Source: Ruminococcus hominis (GTDB lineage: Bacteria > Bacillota > Clostridia > Lachnospirales > Lachnospiraceae). From it: DNA of 64,000 nt. The notes beneath the pieces are model-generated. The model searched no databases. It was not told the DNA's origin and saw nothing but the letters and a program-made list of their open reading frames with translations. Position numbers and translations under genes: made by a program. Position 1 is the first letter of the stretch. Every line of letters begins with the position of its first letter. The stretch lies in the NCBI RefSeq assembly GCF_014287355.1, contig NZ_JACOPE010000001.1, forward strand, positions 3,224,001 to 3,288,000. Direction: 5' to 3'. Positions 27,001-36,454 of the stretch are shown in pieces.

Positions 27001-27217
27001 TACGGTAACGAGGAATCATATCTTTGATTACACGAGTCAACACATGACCGATATGTGGTTTACCATTAGCTGTCGGAGGTCCATCGTAAAATGTATACAT
27101 TGGACTTCCTTCTCTTTCTTCCATACTCTTCTGGAAAATCTGATTGTCTTCCCAGAACTTTTCAACTTCTTTTTCACGCTCGACAAAATTCATGTCTGTA
27201 GAAACTTTCTGATACAT
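24062..27217 (-). CDS. ileS: Isoleucyl-tRNA synthetase
   Basis: 1051 residues in the order expected: a HIGH motif in GKPHIGHVLTR, an editing domain (AWTTTPWTLPSNLALCV), KMSKS in GQKMSKSKGNAVDP, a tryptophan-rich anticodon-binding region, and a C-terminal extension. It joins isoleucine to its tRNA. I start it at the ATG at 27217, behind AAAGGAAG. The frame remains open for 28 more codons upstream, but that stretch is the T-box terminator. Downstream glgP is nearly contiguous. Confidence 0.96.
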   Translation of the reverse strand: MYQKVSTDMNFVEREKEVEKFWEDNQIFQKSMEEREGSPMYTFYDGPPTANGKPHIGHVLTRVIKDMIPRYRTMKGYEVPRKAGWDTHGLPVELEVEKLLGLDGKDQIEKYGLEPFINKCKESVWKYKGMWEDFSSTVGFWADMEKPYVTYDNNFIESEWWALKTIWDKGLLYKGFKIVPYCPRCGTPLSAQEVAQGYKDVKERSAVVRFKVKDEDAYILAWTTTPWTLPSNLALCVNPKEDYVKVKAADGYTYYMAEALLDTVLGRLAEEGQAAYEVLERYKGKDLEYKEYEPLYQCAADAAEKQRKKAFFVTCDEYVTLTDGTGVVHIAPAFGEDDANVGRNYDLPFVQLVTEKGEMADSTPFAGLFVKKADPEVLKDLDAKGLLFDAPKFEHSYPHCWRCDTPLIYYARESWFIKMTAVKDDLIANNNTINWIPESIGKGRFGDWLENVQDWGISRNRYWGTPLNIWQCECGHMHSIGSIEELKSMSDNCPDDIELHRPYIDDVTIKCPKCGKEMHRVPEVIDCWFDSGSMPFAQHHYPFENKEIFEKQFPAQFISEAVDQTRGWFYSLLAISTLLFNKAPYQNVIVLGHVQDENGQKMSKSKGNAVDPFDALQQYGADAIRWYFYVNSAPWLPNRFHGKAVMEGQRKFMGTLWNTYAFFVLYANIDEFDASKYTLEYDKLSVMDKWLLSKLNTLIKTVDDNLANYKIPESARALQDFVDDMSNWYVRRSRERFWAKGMEQDKINAYMTLYTALVTVSKVAAPMIPFMTEQIYQNLVRSVDQTAPESIHLCDYPVVNEDYIDTELEANMENVLKLVVMGRACRNTSNIKNRQPIGQMFVKAEFTLPEFYQEIVADELNVKNVKFTDDVRDFTSYSFKPQLKTVGPKYGKMLGGIKKALDAIDGNAAMDELNASGSLNLDVDGQEITLFKEDLLIDTAQIEGYVSENDNGITVVLDTNLTEELLEEGFVREIISKIQTMRKEAGFEVMDKIRVTYTGSEKAESIFAKYAESISSEVLAEEVTKAEPAGYVKEWKINGEQVTMGVWKEGM

Positions 27218-27244
27218 GTTATTCTTCCTTTCTTTTAATAATGA

Positions 27245-27535
27245 AAAAATCCCTCCGTCCTTGTAATAGGACGAAGGGTTAAATCTTCGTTTATAAACCA
27301 CCTGTTACAACATACTCCAAAGCTTTTCTGCTATGTTCATATGCGTTCCTGTAACGGTGGAACTCCGGCAATTGCTACTCCATCTAATCTATTGATCAAT
27401 CCGCTGTTTCATCAATTGCAACTCGGAAGTGATATTCAAGAATGTCTTACTCGTACCGGTCTTACACCATCTCCGGCTCGCTGTAACTTTCGGGTATTCC
27501 CTACTGTCTTCGTCATCGTTTTTCATAGTTTTTAT
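27245..27535 (-). promoter_or_regulatory. Isoleucine T-box leader of ileS
   Basis: On the minus strand the leader has a stem I with GACGAAGACAGTA, ACAGCGAGCCGG and GATGGTGTAAGACCGGTAC, a candidate specifier ATC (27431-27433) in GAATATCACTT, and a terminator made of CCCTTCGTCC and GGACGGAGGG with a T run (27245-27279). The T-box element itself reads AACAGGTGGTTTATAAACG, departing from the usual AGGGTGGNACCGCG after the GGTGG. Uncharged tRNA-Ile should bind and prevent termination. Confidence 0.88.
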
Positions 27536-27951
27536 AAATTTCACAGTGTAAATTATACGGAGAAATCAAGGTTTCGTCAAGGGCTTGACAAGGATATTTG
27601 TTGTTTTCCTCGACAAATTTTTCTATTTTTCTTTTTCTGCTTGCCTCATCATCTTTTTTATGCTATTCTGTCCACACACAAATGATATCTACATCATTTG
27701 TTTATCTATTATCCAATCGGTTGAACATTTCCTAAGCTCAATACCTTGAGCAGAATATCCGATGAAAAACATTTCAATACAACCTTTATTAAACACATAA
27801 GATTTATTTGTTAGTGTTTATTCTAGTTATTTTTCCAATACATATTATAACCCCCTGCACTTCTATTTCTTTAACTTTTATGCTAGAATCATCTTATTAA
27901 CAGAGTTTTCTTTTTGTTTGAAAAGGTTGCCTCAAAAGAAAGGAAAACTCT
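27536..27951. other. Divergent intergenic region between ileS leader and Rpn gene
   Basis: About 415 bp, AT-rich, without a supported gene. It must hold the ileS leader promoter (minus) and the promoter of the nuclease gene (plus). A small inverted repeat ACAAATGATAT/ATCATTTGT lies near 27677-27700. No other structure stood out. Confidence 0.5.
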
Positions 27952-28833
27952 ATGAACAGAATTCGAAAAAGAAAGGTAAACACACCTGAGAAACCACACA
28001 ATTTTATAATGCTTCCTACTGTAGATTTTTGTTTCAAAGAACTTATGCAGAATCCAAAGGTTCGTCAGGGAATTATTTCTGCTATTTTAAATGTTCCACC
28101 TGACAGAATTCAATATACCAAACTTATGCCGACAATATTACAAAAGGAACATCAAGATGATAAATTTGGTATTTTAGATGTCCGTGTAATGTTAAAAGAC
28201 GGAACGCAAATAGACCTTGAAATGCAAGTAGCTCTTTTTAATTTCTGGGCGAATCGTTCTATTTTTTATCTGAGCAAGATGTATACATCTCAAATTAAAT
28301 CTGGTGAGAGCTATGATAAGTTAAAAAAATGTATTCATGTAAGTATTTTAAGTGATACCTATTTTCCAGATGATGAGCGCTGTTACCGACGAATTGCTTT
28401 TTGTGACACAGAAACCGGAAAAGTTTATTCCGACCTTATGGAAATGCATATTCTTGAATTATCCAAACTCCCTCCTGAAGACAGGGATGAAAATGGAATT
28501 ATTCTTTGGATGAGATTTCTCGGTGGAAAGTGCGAGGAGGATTTTGAAAAAATGGCTCAAAAGGATGTATATATTGGTGAAGCATATGAATTATTAAAGA
28601 ATTTAAGTGCGGATGAAAAAAAGCGACTAGAATATGAATACCGAGAAAAATGTATCCGAGATCACAATGCTGCTATGCAAAGTGCTGCACAGCATGGATT
28701 TGAAGAAGGTATTCAAAAAGGAAAATCTGAATTAATACTTAATATGAACGCTGCAGGTTATCCAATTTCTGAGATTTCTAAAATTGCAAATCTAGCCGAA
28801 GAAGAAGTGTGGGAAATCTTACAGAAGAAATAA
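27952..28833 (+). CDS. Rpn/PD-(D/E)XK nuclease-family protein
   Basis: 293 residues. The N-terminal part has DFCFKELMQNPKVRQGIISAILN and FGILDVRVMLKDGTQIDLEMQ, the PD-(D/E)XK core (D...E-x-Q) of the Rpn family, once called putative transposases. The C-terminal third is coiled and charged, ending in a helix-turn-helix-like segment (YPISEISKIANLAEEEVWEIL). Rpn proteins promote RecA-independent recombination in E. coli. Many copies exist in gut Firmicutes, often alone as here. No terminal repeats were found around it. Confidence 0.85.
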   Translation: MNRIRKRKVNTPEKPHNFIMLPTVDFCFKELMQNPKVRQGIISAILNVPPDRIQYTKLMPTILQKEHQDDKFGILDVRVMLKDGTQIDLEMQVALFNFWANRSIFYLSKMYTSQIKSGESYDKLKKCIHVSILSDTYFPDDERCYRRIAFCDTETGKVYSDLMEMHILELSKLPPEDRDENGIILWMRFLGGKCEEDFEKMAQKDVYIGEAYELLKNLSADEKKRLEYEYREKCIRDHNAAMQSAAQHGFEEGIQKGKSELILNMNAAGYPISEISKIANLAEEEVWEILQKK

Positions 28834-28878
28834 TAAAAATAACACTACTATATCTTAAAACATTAGGAGGAGTAAAAG

Positions 28879-29928
28879 ATGAGTGGTATGATCAAACCAG
28901 TAGAATGGAAAGAAACTTATGTAAAAGTATTAGATCAAACTTTATTACCTGAAGAAGTGAAATTTATGGAAATCAGAGATGCACAGGTAATGTGGGATGC
29001 CATTAAAATGCTCTGTGTCAGAGGAGCACCTGCGATTGGGGTTGGAGCAGGTTATGGCGTTGCAATAGAAATGCAGAAACATGTCAAAGAAAGTACCACT
29101 GAATATCATAAAAAATTAAAAGAAACCATCGAATATCTGGCAACTTCCAGACCTACGGCAGTAAACTTGTTTTGGGCATTAGATAGGATGAAAGAAACCG
29201 GAGAAAAATATGCTGATGAATCAAATGAGGTGTGCCAGAAGGCATTGGAAGAAACAGCTATAAACATTGAAAAATACGAAGAGAATGCATGCATATCAAT
29301 TGGTGAAAATGCATTGACATTGTTAAAAGATGGCATGACATTATTGACGCATTGTAATGCCGGTGGACTGGCAACCGTACATTATGGAACAGCATTATCT
29401 CCAATGTTATTAGGAAAAGAAAGAAACATTAATTTCAAGGTATACGCAGATGAAACAAGACCTTTATTACAAGGTGCCCGTTTAACAGCATGGGAGTTAA
29501 ATCAAGCCGGTGTTGATGTTACGGTTATTACAGATAATATGGCTGGAATGGTAATGAAACAAGGAAAAATTGACGCAGTAATTGTTGGCTGTGACAGAGT
29601 TGCAGCGAATGGAGATGCCGCAAATAAGATTGGTACATATTCCGTTGCTGTTTTAGCAAAACATCATAATATTCCATTTTATATTGCAGGTCCGGTTTCA
29701 ACAATTGATATGAACACACCGACCGGAGACGATATCCCGATTGAAGAGCGAAGTGCGGAAGAAATAACCTGTGGTTTTGGCAAGCGAACAGTTCCGGAAG
29801 GAGTAAAAGTATATAATCCGGCGTTTGATGTTGTTCCTCATGAATTAATTACTGCAATCATAACTGACAAAGGAATCATAGCAAATCCTGACAAAGAGAA
29901 AGTTGCACAAGTAGTAAATGCAAAATAG
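28879..29928 (+). CDS. mtnA: S-methyl-5-thioribose-1-phosphate isomerase
   Basis: 349 residues, full length. RGAPAIGVGAGYG, THCNAGGLATVHYGT with the catalytic cysteine, and GCDRVAANGDAANKIGTY with the catalytic aspartate are diagnostic. It isomerises methylthioribose-1-phosphate to the ribulose form in methionine salvage; in several bacteria the same enzyme also handles 5-deoxyribose-1-phosphate. No other salvage genes are nearby, so the full route cannot be inferred. Start behind AGGAGG; a strong terminator follows. Confidence 0.94.
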   Translation: MSGMIKPVEWKETYVKVLDQTLLPEEVKFMEIRDAQVMWDAIKMLCVRGAPAIGVGAGYGVAIEMQKHVKESTTEYHKKLKETIEYLATSRPTAVNLFWALDRMKETGEKYADESNEVCQKALEETAINIEKYEENACISIGENALTLLKDGMTLLTHCNAGGLATVHYGTALSPMLLGKERNINFKVYADETRPLLQGARLTAWELNQAGVDVTVITDNMAGMVMKQGKIDAVIVGCDRVAANGDAANKIGTYSVAVLAKHHNIPFYIAGPVSTIDMNTPTGDDIPIEERSAEEITCGFGKRTVPEGVKVYNPAFDVVPHELITAIITDKGIIANPDKEKVAQVVNAK

Positions 29929-29939
29929 CACATACCCCA

Positions 29940-29978
29940 TCAGGGGCAGATATGACACCACTCATATCTGCCCCTGAT
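29940..29978. terminator. Bidirectional terminator between mtnA and dacA-like genes
   Basis: TCAGGGGCAGATATGA (29940-29955) pairs perfectly with 29962-29977 across a 6-base loop, between two convergent genes. The minus-strand T run is short. Confidence 0.85.
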
Positions 29979-29994
29979 TATTTCTTTATCCGTT

Positions 29995-31437
29995 TTACCT
30001 TCTTCTTCGGTTCTTCCTTCTCTTCCTCTGAAGATGCAGCCAAATTGGTAAAAACACAAACAATATTGCTACTGTAATGCCTCCCATTACAATCAATGGC
30101 AGGTACCCTTTCCATGAAATTTCTTCGTCTTTTGCTGCTCCTGTCTGGGTCGATTTCTTCGAATCCTTTTTCTCTGTCACCGCTGCACTCTGTTTTGCTT
30201 TGTAAACATCACTTACCTTAACTTTTGCTTTTCCTATAATATTTCCCTGGTAAGTGTATACTGCTGTTGCCATATCGGCATTATTAACATCACTGTCCGA
30301 CAATTGAATTTCACAGTCCACATTTGTAAAATCAACTGCTTCCGGCAAGATTATGTATGCGTTACTATCTGCAAAACTTTCAATATTCTCCGACTTTGAT
30401 TGTTCGGACAGCATAACTTTTCGAAAGTTTCCAAATCCATACTCAAACATATTTCTCGTATCTTCATATGCATCCACGCCATAATCCCCAAGCACGACCG
30501 CTGCCAGTCTCATATTTCCATTATCCGCCATCGTTACAAGCGTTGTCTTTGACTGGTCTGTATATCCTGTTTTTCCGGCTTTTGCATATGGATAATAATA
30601 ATAGTTTTCCGGCCAGAGCATCTTATGGTTCTGATCCAGAATACGTTCTTCCTCTACCAGATTTGTCTTGCCTAGTTTATACTCCAATGTCTGCTCGATT
30701 CTCTGGAAATCTTCTTTCTGATAGACCGCTGATGCAATCAGTGCCATATCGTAAGCCGTCGTATAATGATTTTCGTCATGAAGACCATTTGCATTAACCC
30801 AGTGCGAATTTTTACATCCAAGTTCCTGTGCACGTTCATTCATTAATTCAATAAATCCATCATACCCTATGCCAAGATTTTCCCCGACATTCTTTGCAAC
30901 AGCATAAGAAACTTCATTTGCTGATGCCAGTAACACCCCATAAAGTGCCTCTTCGAGCGTAATCTCTTCTCCGACACGCATTCCGATATTTGCATCATCC
31001 CACTCTAAAAAATTTAAACATTCATCTGTAAATGTAATCTTGTCTGTCAGATTTGCATTTTCCAATGCAACTAATACAGTAAGCAGTTTTGTAATACTTG
31101 CAGGATATCGTTTTTCATCTATCTGTTTCCCGTAAAGGACTGCTCCGCTATCAATATCCATGACAATTGCTGATGCCGCATATACATTCGGCCCTGTCGG
31201 CCAGTTTTCCAAGGCATTTGTATCTACCGGTGTGTCATAGGATGCCTGTTTTTTTGCAGCCTCCTCGGCTGCGATCTGCTCTTTTGTCTTCTCTTCCAGA
31301 TTCGCATCTGCGGCTTCTTCTGTTGCCTCTGGATTATTTCCTTCCTCCGCATACACCATTTGCATTGGCTGAGATAATAATAATGCTGTCGTGATTATTC
31401 CTATCCCAATTTTTTTCAATATTACTTTTCCCGTCAT
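29995..31437 (-). CDS. D-alanyl-D-alanine carboxypeptidase (PBP5/DacF type)
   Basis: 480 residues: a signal peptide (IGIITTALLLSQPMQMVYAEE), an acidic linker, and a serine peptidase S11 domain with SITK (nucleophile, in KRYPASITKLLT), SAN in LLASANEVSYAVA and KTG in AKAGKTGYTDQ. A PBP5-type beta domain follows, and a C-terminal membrane helix (YLPLIVMGGITVAILFVFLP) with a basic tail. It trims the terminal D-Ala from peptidoglycan stems. The transmembrane anchor, instead of an amphipathic helix, resembles clostridial DacF-type proteins. Confidence 0.93.
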   Translation of the reverse strand: MTGKVILKKIGIGIITTALLLSQPMQMVYAEEGNNPEATEEAADANLEEKTKEQIAAEEAAKKQASYDTPVDTNALENWPTGPNVYAASAIVMDIDSGAVLYGKQIDEKRYPASITKLLTVLVALENANLTDKITFTDECLNFLEWDDANIGMRVGEEITLEEALYGVLLASANEVSYAVAKNVGENLGIGYDGFIELMNERAQELGCKNSHWVNANGLHDENHYTTAYDMALIASAVYQKEDFQRIEQTLEYKLGKTNLVEEERILDQNHKMLWPENYYYYPYAKAGKTGYTDQSKTTLVTMADNGNMRLAAVVLGDYGVDAYEDTRNMFEYGFGNFRKVMLSEQSKSENIESFADSNAYIILPEAVDFTNVDCEIQLSDSDVNNADMATAVYTYQGNIIGKAKVKVSDVYKAKQSAAVTEKKDSKKSTQTGAAKDEEISWKGYLPLIVMGGITVAILFVFLPIWLHLQRKRRKNRRRR

Positions 31438-31465
31438 TTCCCACTCCTGTTAAATCTGAGAACTT

Positions 31466-33181
31466 TTATTTATTCTTTTCATCATATCCTTTTTGTACTT
31501 CTTGAGTCAATTTGTCTCCTCCAGAACTATACCATTCCTGAACAAATTCGTCAAAATACGAGAGTGGCTTTTCTCCACAGACAATCTGTAAAAATGTTGC
31601 CTGTTCCAGTTCCTGTAATGACTGCGGAATTTCTCCATCTGCATCTCCCATAGACAATGGCTGGTTTCCTCGTCCTGATTCTGATTTTGCCAACAGAGGT
31701 ACTGCCTGCATACGGGATGCATAAGATGCCCAGGCAGTTGCTGTCGTCAAATATCCTTTCATATAAGATTTACACGTCTGATAATATGCCTTTTCAATCC
31801 CTGTCAGGCTGTTTACTTTTATGGTTCCATCCAAAGCCTGTTGTATATGCTCTGTTGTTCGATATAGGGCATCCCAATAATCTACATTTATATTCATCGG
31901 TCTGGCTGTCGGGTCTACATTTAACGAGAAATAATCATTAATCTCAGATGCATTCCGGTCTTGATACCTTGTATAATCAAATAATACACTTATACATTTT
32001 CCTACAATTTCCGGATGTTCATATCCTTTTCTCACCACCACATACTGCCAGTCTTTATAAGATTCCAAAGTTTGTAACTGTTTCTTATTTGTCAGCAAAT
32101 AAGGCTTCCATACAGCGGATTCATTTGCCCGGCTTGTACTGCTCAACGGGTTATTCGGTGCCCACCATTTTCCAAAAACAGCCCCGCAGGTACCATCTGC
32201 AATCATCTGATCCAGATTTTCTGTCTTTCTAAGAAGAAATCTAGAGTCAATGATTCCATTTTCATACAACTCATGTAAATATGCCAATGCATCTCTTGTC
32301 TGACTTGTCACAGATCCGTATACAACACTGCCATCATCCTGCAAAATCCATTTTCCCGGCATGGAACCCATTTCTGTAAAAATCGGATCAACTCCGTAGG
32401 TTGAACTGCTCTCTGACAACAAATCGGTACTGCATGCAATTCCAATTGTTTTGTTATCTCCTGCCATATCCTGTTCTACAAACTGACGAATGATTTCCAT
32501 CCCCTCATCCATTGTTGTCGGTTCTGCCAGCCCAAGCTCTTCCATCCAGTCACTTCTGAGCCATAAAAGCATTGAGCCATGATCTATCACCGTATCTGGA
32601 AATGCGTATAACTTCCCATCAAATGTAGCCGAGTCCAGGACGCTTGTTCCATAGCTCTCATACATTTCCTTAATTCGGTCTGTTGCACATTCCTCATATA
32701 CGGAGGACAAATCTTCCACCATCCCCCGTTCTACCAGTTGTTTCAATGTGTCCAATCCTTTTACTACAAGAACATCCGGGATTTCTTTATCCTGAATTGC
32801 CATTTCTACAGCCTGCTCATAGGTTCTTCCATCCTCCAACTCAAAAACGTCCTTGTTCTGAATATTCAGCAGTTTTTTCAAATATCTTGTATATGCATTA
32901 TTCTCGTAAGTATCTCCCACCGGAAGGTTTGAATTTTTTGTTCCCACGATTTTCCCAAGTGTATATGTAACGGTTTCCGGATATGCACCGTACGCAGAAT
33001 GTTCCGCCCGCTCCAGCACCCTCGTCTTTAAATCTTTCTTATTTTGAGCTGCTGATACAGGAAGACAGCACTCTCCTAATAAAGCAATACACAATGCCGT
33101 GCATCCTGCAATCACTTTCATTCTTTGTTTATTGGGAAATCTTTTTCTCGCTGTCTTTTTATTATATCTATGGTACTTCAT
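31466..33181 (-). CDS. Extracellular solute-binding protein (ABC sugar importer type)
   Basis: 571 residues: an N-terminal signal (VIAGCTALCIALLGECCLPVSAAQ) without a clear lipobox placing, then a two-lobe binding protein (DVLVVKGLDTLKQLVERGMVEDL, GKLYAFPDTVIDHGSMLLWLRSDWMEELG, PTTMDEGMEIIRQF). It resembles the long LplA-like binding proteins found with YesMN systems. No permease gene lies directly beside it; the nearest are at 36.5-38.2 kb with their own binding protein. It follows the YesM-like kinase by 20 bases, so it may act as a sugar sensor accessory rather than a transporter part. Confidence 0.82.
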   Translation of the reverse strand: MKYHRYNKKTARKRFPNKQRMKVIAGCTALCIALLGECCLPVSAAQNKKDLKTRVLERAEHSAYGAYPETVTYTLGKIVGTKNSNLPVGDTYENNAYTRYLKKLLNIQNKDVFELEDGRTYEQAVEMAIQDKEIPDVLVVKGLDTLKQLVERGMVEDLSSVYEECATDRIKEMYESYGTSVLDSATFDGKLYAFPDTVIDHGSMLLWLRSDWMEELGLAEPTTMDEGMEIIRQFVEQDMAGDNKTIGIACSTDLLSESSSTYGVDPIFTEMGSMPGKWILQDDGSVVYGSVTSQTRDALAYLHELYENGIIDSRFLLRKTENLDQMIADGTCGAVFGKWWAPNNPLSSTSRANESAVWKPYLLTNKKQLQTLESYKDWQYVVVRKGYEHPEIVGKCISVLFDYTRYQDRNASEINDYFSLNVDPTARPMNINVDYWDALYRTTEHIQQALDGTIKVNSLTGIEKAYYQTCKSYMKGYLTTATAWASYASRMQAVPLLAKSESGRGNQPLSMGDADGEIPQSLQELEQATFLQIVCGEKPLSYFDEFVQEWYSSGGDKLTQEVQKGYDEKNK

Positions 33182-33201
33182 TATCTTCTTCCCTTTCCAT
33201 C

Positions 33202-34911
33202 CTAAATTCTTCCTTCGTATTCCATTTCCTGCTTTTCCGAAATCCGAATTTCTACCATAGTTCCTCTTCCTTCTTCACTCACAATTCGCATTGCTCCATT
33301 TTCTTTATATAGCAGCTTAATTCTTTCATAGACATTATGAACGCCATAGCCAGGAGACTGAATTCCCAGTATTTGTTCTGCTTTTTCCTGTGGCATCCCA
33401 TTTCCATTATCCTGAACTTGAAATACAACCTGATTTTCCTTTTTTTTCACACGGATCGTAAGAACTTTTTCTTCTTTTTCCAGAGGATCAAGTCCATGAT
33501 CTATCGCATTTTCTACAAGCGGCTGTAAAATCAATTTGGGTGTCATGATCTGATAACAGCTTTCATCGATCTCCTCTTCAACCCGAAAACTATTATCATG
33601 CATAATTAATTGAATATTCAAATATGCCCTGATATTTCGGATTTCATTTTCAACCGTTGTCATTGTCTCACCACGATTCAAACTGGTTCGATAATATGTA
33701 GACAAATCCAAGGTCACTTTACTGATTTCATCCTCTTCTGCCTCTATTGCTTTCCAGTTAATAATAGACAGTGAATTATACAAAAAATGGGGATTGATCT
33801 GTGCCTGCAACGCCCTCATCTCCGTATGCTGAAGCTCGATTTTAGCTTCATACACTTCCGATATTAATTTATTTAATTCTTCCATCATTCGTTTAAAAGA
33901 ACGGATCAGCGTTCCGACCTCATCTTTAGAATCACTATCCACTGTTACTTTACGAAATCCACGGTGGACCTGATTCATATTCTCTGTCAATCGTTCCAGA
34001 CAAGAAACCAGTCGTTTTGAAAATGCATACCCTAAAACAACCAATAAAACGATACACAATAATATAATCGGAATATTACGCAAACCAAGTATATATGCTG
34101 ACTTTGTAATAATTTTTTCAGGACGATACAAATAAAAATACCATCCCGTATTTTCCATCTCCTGCCCCATGCACACATAGTTCTTTTGTAAATACTCTAA
34201 CGACTCCGGCGACTTTGGTCTAAATACTTCATCCATAGAATAACCGGAATATATCACATTTCCGTCTTCATCAAGAATAATCCCTCCTGTATTATTCTTC
34301 AGTAATGAAGTAAATGGTTCCAGCATTACAGAATAATCCAGCTTCATTGCAAGCACTGCCGTGATATCATCTTCGTCATAAAACTTTCTTGCAACAACGA
34401 TTTTCTTATTAACACCACGTTGTACAAACCATTCCAGTATTGAACTGTCAGTTAATTGCTCTGCCCATTCTTCTCCTTGTATTGCTTCCATTGGAACAAG
34501 AGATGAACCATGCTCCACATCAATATTTCCCGAATAAATTGTTATCCCCTGAATCTCTTTATGATATATCTGCGGCATTTCCAAAAGTGGATCTACTATA
34601 TTTCTATACTGAACGTATTTTTCGTAATCACTCTCTCCGGTCTGACTTAAAACATTTCTCAGATTCTGAGAATATGACAAATAATCAATTAGATTCTCAT
34701 ATATCTGAATCTGTCCTTCCATCGTATCTACAGCCTGTTTCAATGAGTTCTGCATACTGCCTGTTTCCTGCTCTCTAAGAGATCTCAACACACCCATCTG
34801 CATATATATGACAATGAGTACTACCGGAAGCATCCCTGCCAGCACAATTATAAGTGTAGTCTTATAACGATATTTTAAATCTTTATACTTCTGCTTCAGT
34901 TTCCTTATCAT
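33202..34911 (-). CDS. YesM-type sensor histidine kinase
   Basis: 569 residues: helix 1 (TTLIIVLAGMLPVVLIVIYMQ), a Cache-like outer domain, helix 2 (IPIILLCIVLLVVLGYAF), HAMP, the His_kinase motif LQAQINPHFLYNSLSIINWK with phospho-histidine, and ATPase NAIDHGLDP and QVQDNGNGMP. It is typical of kinases that sense extracellular sugars in Firmicutes. I start it at 34911 (AAGGAG site); this overlaps the response regulator gene by 29 bases. The pair lies between two sugar-binding protein genes. Confidence 0.92.
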   Translation of the reverse strand: MIRKLKQKYKDLKYRYKTTLIIVLAGMLPVVLIVIYMQMGVLRSLREQETGSMQNSLKQAVDTMEGQIQIYENLIDYLSYSQNLRNVLSQTGESDYEKYVQYRNIVDPLLEMPQIYHKEIQGITIYSGNIDVEHGSSLVPMEAIQGEEWAEQLTDSSILEWFVQRGVNKKIVVARKFYDEDDITAVLAMKLDYSVMLEPFTSLLKNNTGGIILDEDGNVIYSGYSMDEVFRPKSPESLEYLQKNYVCMGQEMENTGWYFYLYRPEKIITKSAYILGLRNIPIILLCIVLLVVLGYAFSKRLVSCLERLTENMNQVHRGFRKVTVDSDSKDEVGTLIRSFKRMMEELNKLISEVYEAKIELQHTEMRALQAQINPHFLYNSLSIINWKAIEAEEDEISKVTLDLSTYYRTSLNRGETMTTVENEIRNIRAYLNIQLIMHDNSFRVEEEIDESCYQIMTPKLILQPLVENAIDHGLDPLEKEEKVLTIRVKKKENQVVFQVQDNGNGMPQEKAEQILGIQSPGYGVHNVYERIKLLYKENGAMRIVSEEGRGTMVEIRISEKQEMEYEGRI

Positions 34912-36427
34912 CCATCTCTCCTTTTCGACATGACTCAGGTGTACTTCCAAAGAATTCTCTGAAACTTCGACAGAAATATGATGTATTTGAAAATCCTACT
35001 TCTCTTGCAATCTGTGTAATCTTCTTTGTCGAATTTTCCAACAACTCTTTTGCCTTGTTCATTCGCACCTCTCGTATAAATCGATTCAGGTTCATCCCCG
35101 TCGCTTCTTTAAAAATCGCACTTAAATATCCAGCCGACAAGTATACCTTTTCTGCCAGTATCTCAACATTCAATTCTTTTTCATAATTATGGTAAATATA
35201 ACTCTTAACTTCTGTGATTTCGCTTCGGAACCCTTCATTTTGTTCTTGTAAATAATTCTCCAGCTCCTGTATCGCAGTGGATGTGATGGACCGCACATCC
35301 TGTATTGTCTTGCAATGATATAATTGATCTACTTTTTTTGATAATCCTTTTTCTTCCGATGAAGACATTGCTTCATAAACTTCCTTTAAAATGCTTGAAA
35401 AAACAAATTTTGCGTACATTTCCGAATAAGGTTTATCTGTCGTATATTTCTGCTCCAATCGATGGAAATCCTGCCATAAATGTGTAATATCTTTGAACTT
35501 AATATCCTCTGATATATTATTTAATATCTCTGAGTCTTCAACAATAACATCTTCTGTTGACTCCACCTTTTTTCCATGTACAAATATATGTTGCTTTGGC
35601 TGATAAAATTTTTCTTCCAGCAACTGTTCTAACTGCTGAAATTCCTCTGGCATTTCTTGAATACCGCTTACTTCCCTGCTTACCGCAAAATAGCAGTTTG
35701 TATCATAGTGCTGTTGAAAAAAATGATTTAATTGATTTGCCAGTTCTTCATAATCTGCATATTTTTCTCTGAATAAAAATAGTGACTCATTTGAATTCAG
35801 ATTCAGGTAAAAAAAGTCTCTTTTTAACTTTTCTTTTAAGCTTTCAACAAAATGTTCTTCCTCTGTTTCAAAGAAATGATTGGTACTGCTCGCTATTATC
35901 ATTCTGATATATGGATTCTTCTCATCTGTCATTTCCTGTGCATACGCCTGGACCTGTTGGTAATCTTCAACATTTCCTTTGTAAAGATAATTTTGAAGAA
36001 AATATTTTTTCAGATAATCCCCCTGTCTTGTCTGTTTTTCTTCATCTTCAATCCTGCTTTGGATTTTTCCTTGCACACGTTCAAATGTCTTGTGAAATTC
36101 TTTCGGATTGACAGGCTTTAGCACATAATCAACCACCCCATAACGCAAAGCATCTCTTGCATAAGTAAAATCGTTATACCCGCTGAAAATAATAATCTCC
36201 AGATTCGGATACAACTCTCTCGCTTTTTCTGTAAGCTCAAGACCATTCATATATGGCATCTTAATATCTGAAAACAGAATATCCACTTTCCGATCCATCA
36301 AAATTCCCAGTGCCACTTTTCCATTTTCAGCTTCCAGAATTTCACACTCTGCCCCTTCTCTTTTTAACAATAATTTTATTCCGTTTCGTTCCAGTTTTTC
36401 ATCATCTGCAATTAATATTGTAACCAT
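34883..36427 (-). CDS. YesN-type response regulator with AraC output
   Basis: 514 residues: a receiver domain (ILIADDEKLERNG, phospho-acceptor DILFSDIKMPYMNGLE, lysine YVLKPVNPKEF), a long variable middle, and a C-terminal AraC double helix-turn-helix (NVEILAEKVYLSAGYLSAIFKEATG, ITQIAREVGFSNTSYFCRSFREFFG). It should activate the nearby ABC sugar transporter operon after phosphorylation by the YesM-like kinase. The ATG at 36427 has better spacing from AAGGAA than the GTG at 36433. Confidence 0.92.
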   Translation of the reverse strand: MVTILIADDEKLERNGIKLLLKREGAECEILEAENGKVALGILMDRKVDILFSDIKMPYMNGLELTEKARELYPNLEIIIFSGYNDFTYARDALRYGVVDYVLKPVNPKEFHKTFERVQGKIQSRIEDEEKQTRQGDYLKKYFLQNYLYKGNVEDYQQVQAYAQEMTDEKNPYIRMIIASSTNHFFETEEEHFVESLKEKLKRDFFYLNLNSNESLFLFREKYADYEELANQLNHFFQQHYDTNCYFAVSREVSGIQEMPEEFQQLEQLLEEKFYQPKQHIFVHGKKVESTEDVIVEDSEILNNISEDIKFKDITHLWQDFHRLEQKYTTDKPYSEMYAKFVFSSILKEVYEAMSSSEEKGLSKKVDQLYHCKTIQDVRSITSTAIQELENYLQEQNEGFRSEITEVKSYIYHNYEKELNVEILAEKVYLSAGYLSAIFKEATGMNLNRFIREVRMNKAKELLENSTKKITQIAREVGFSNTSYFCRSFREFFGSTPESCRKGEMDDKETEAEV

Positions 36428-36454
36428 ACCCACTATTCCTTTTTAACGTCCGAA

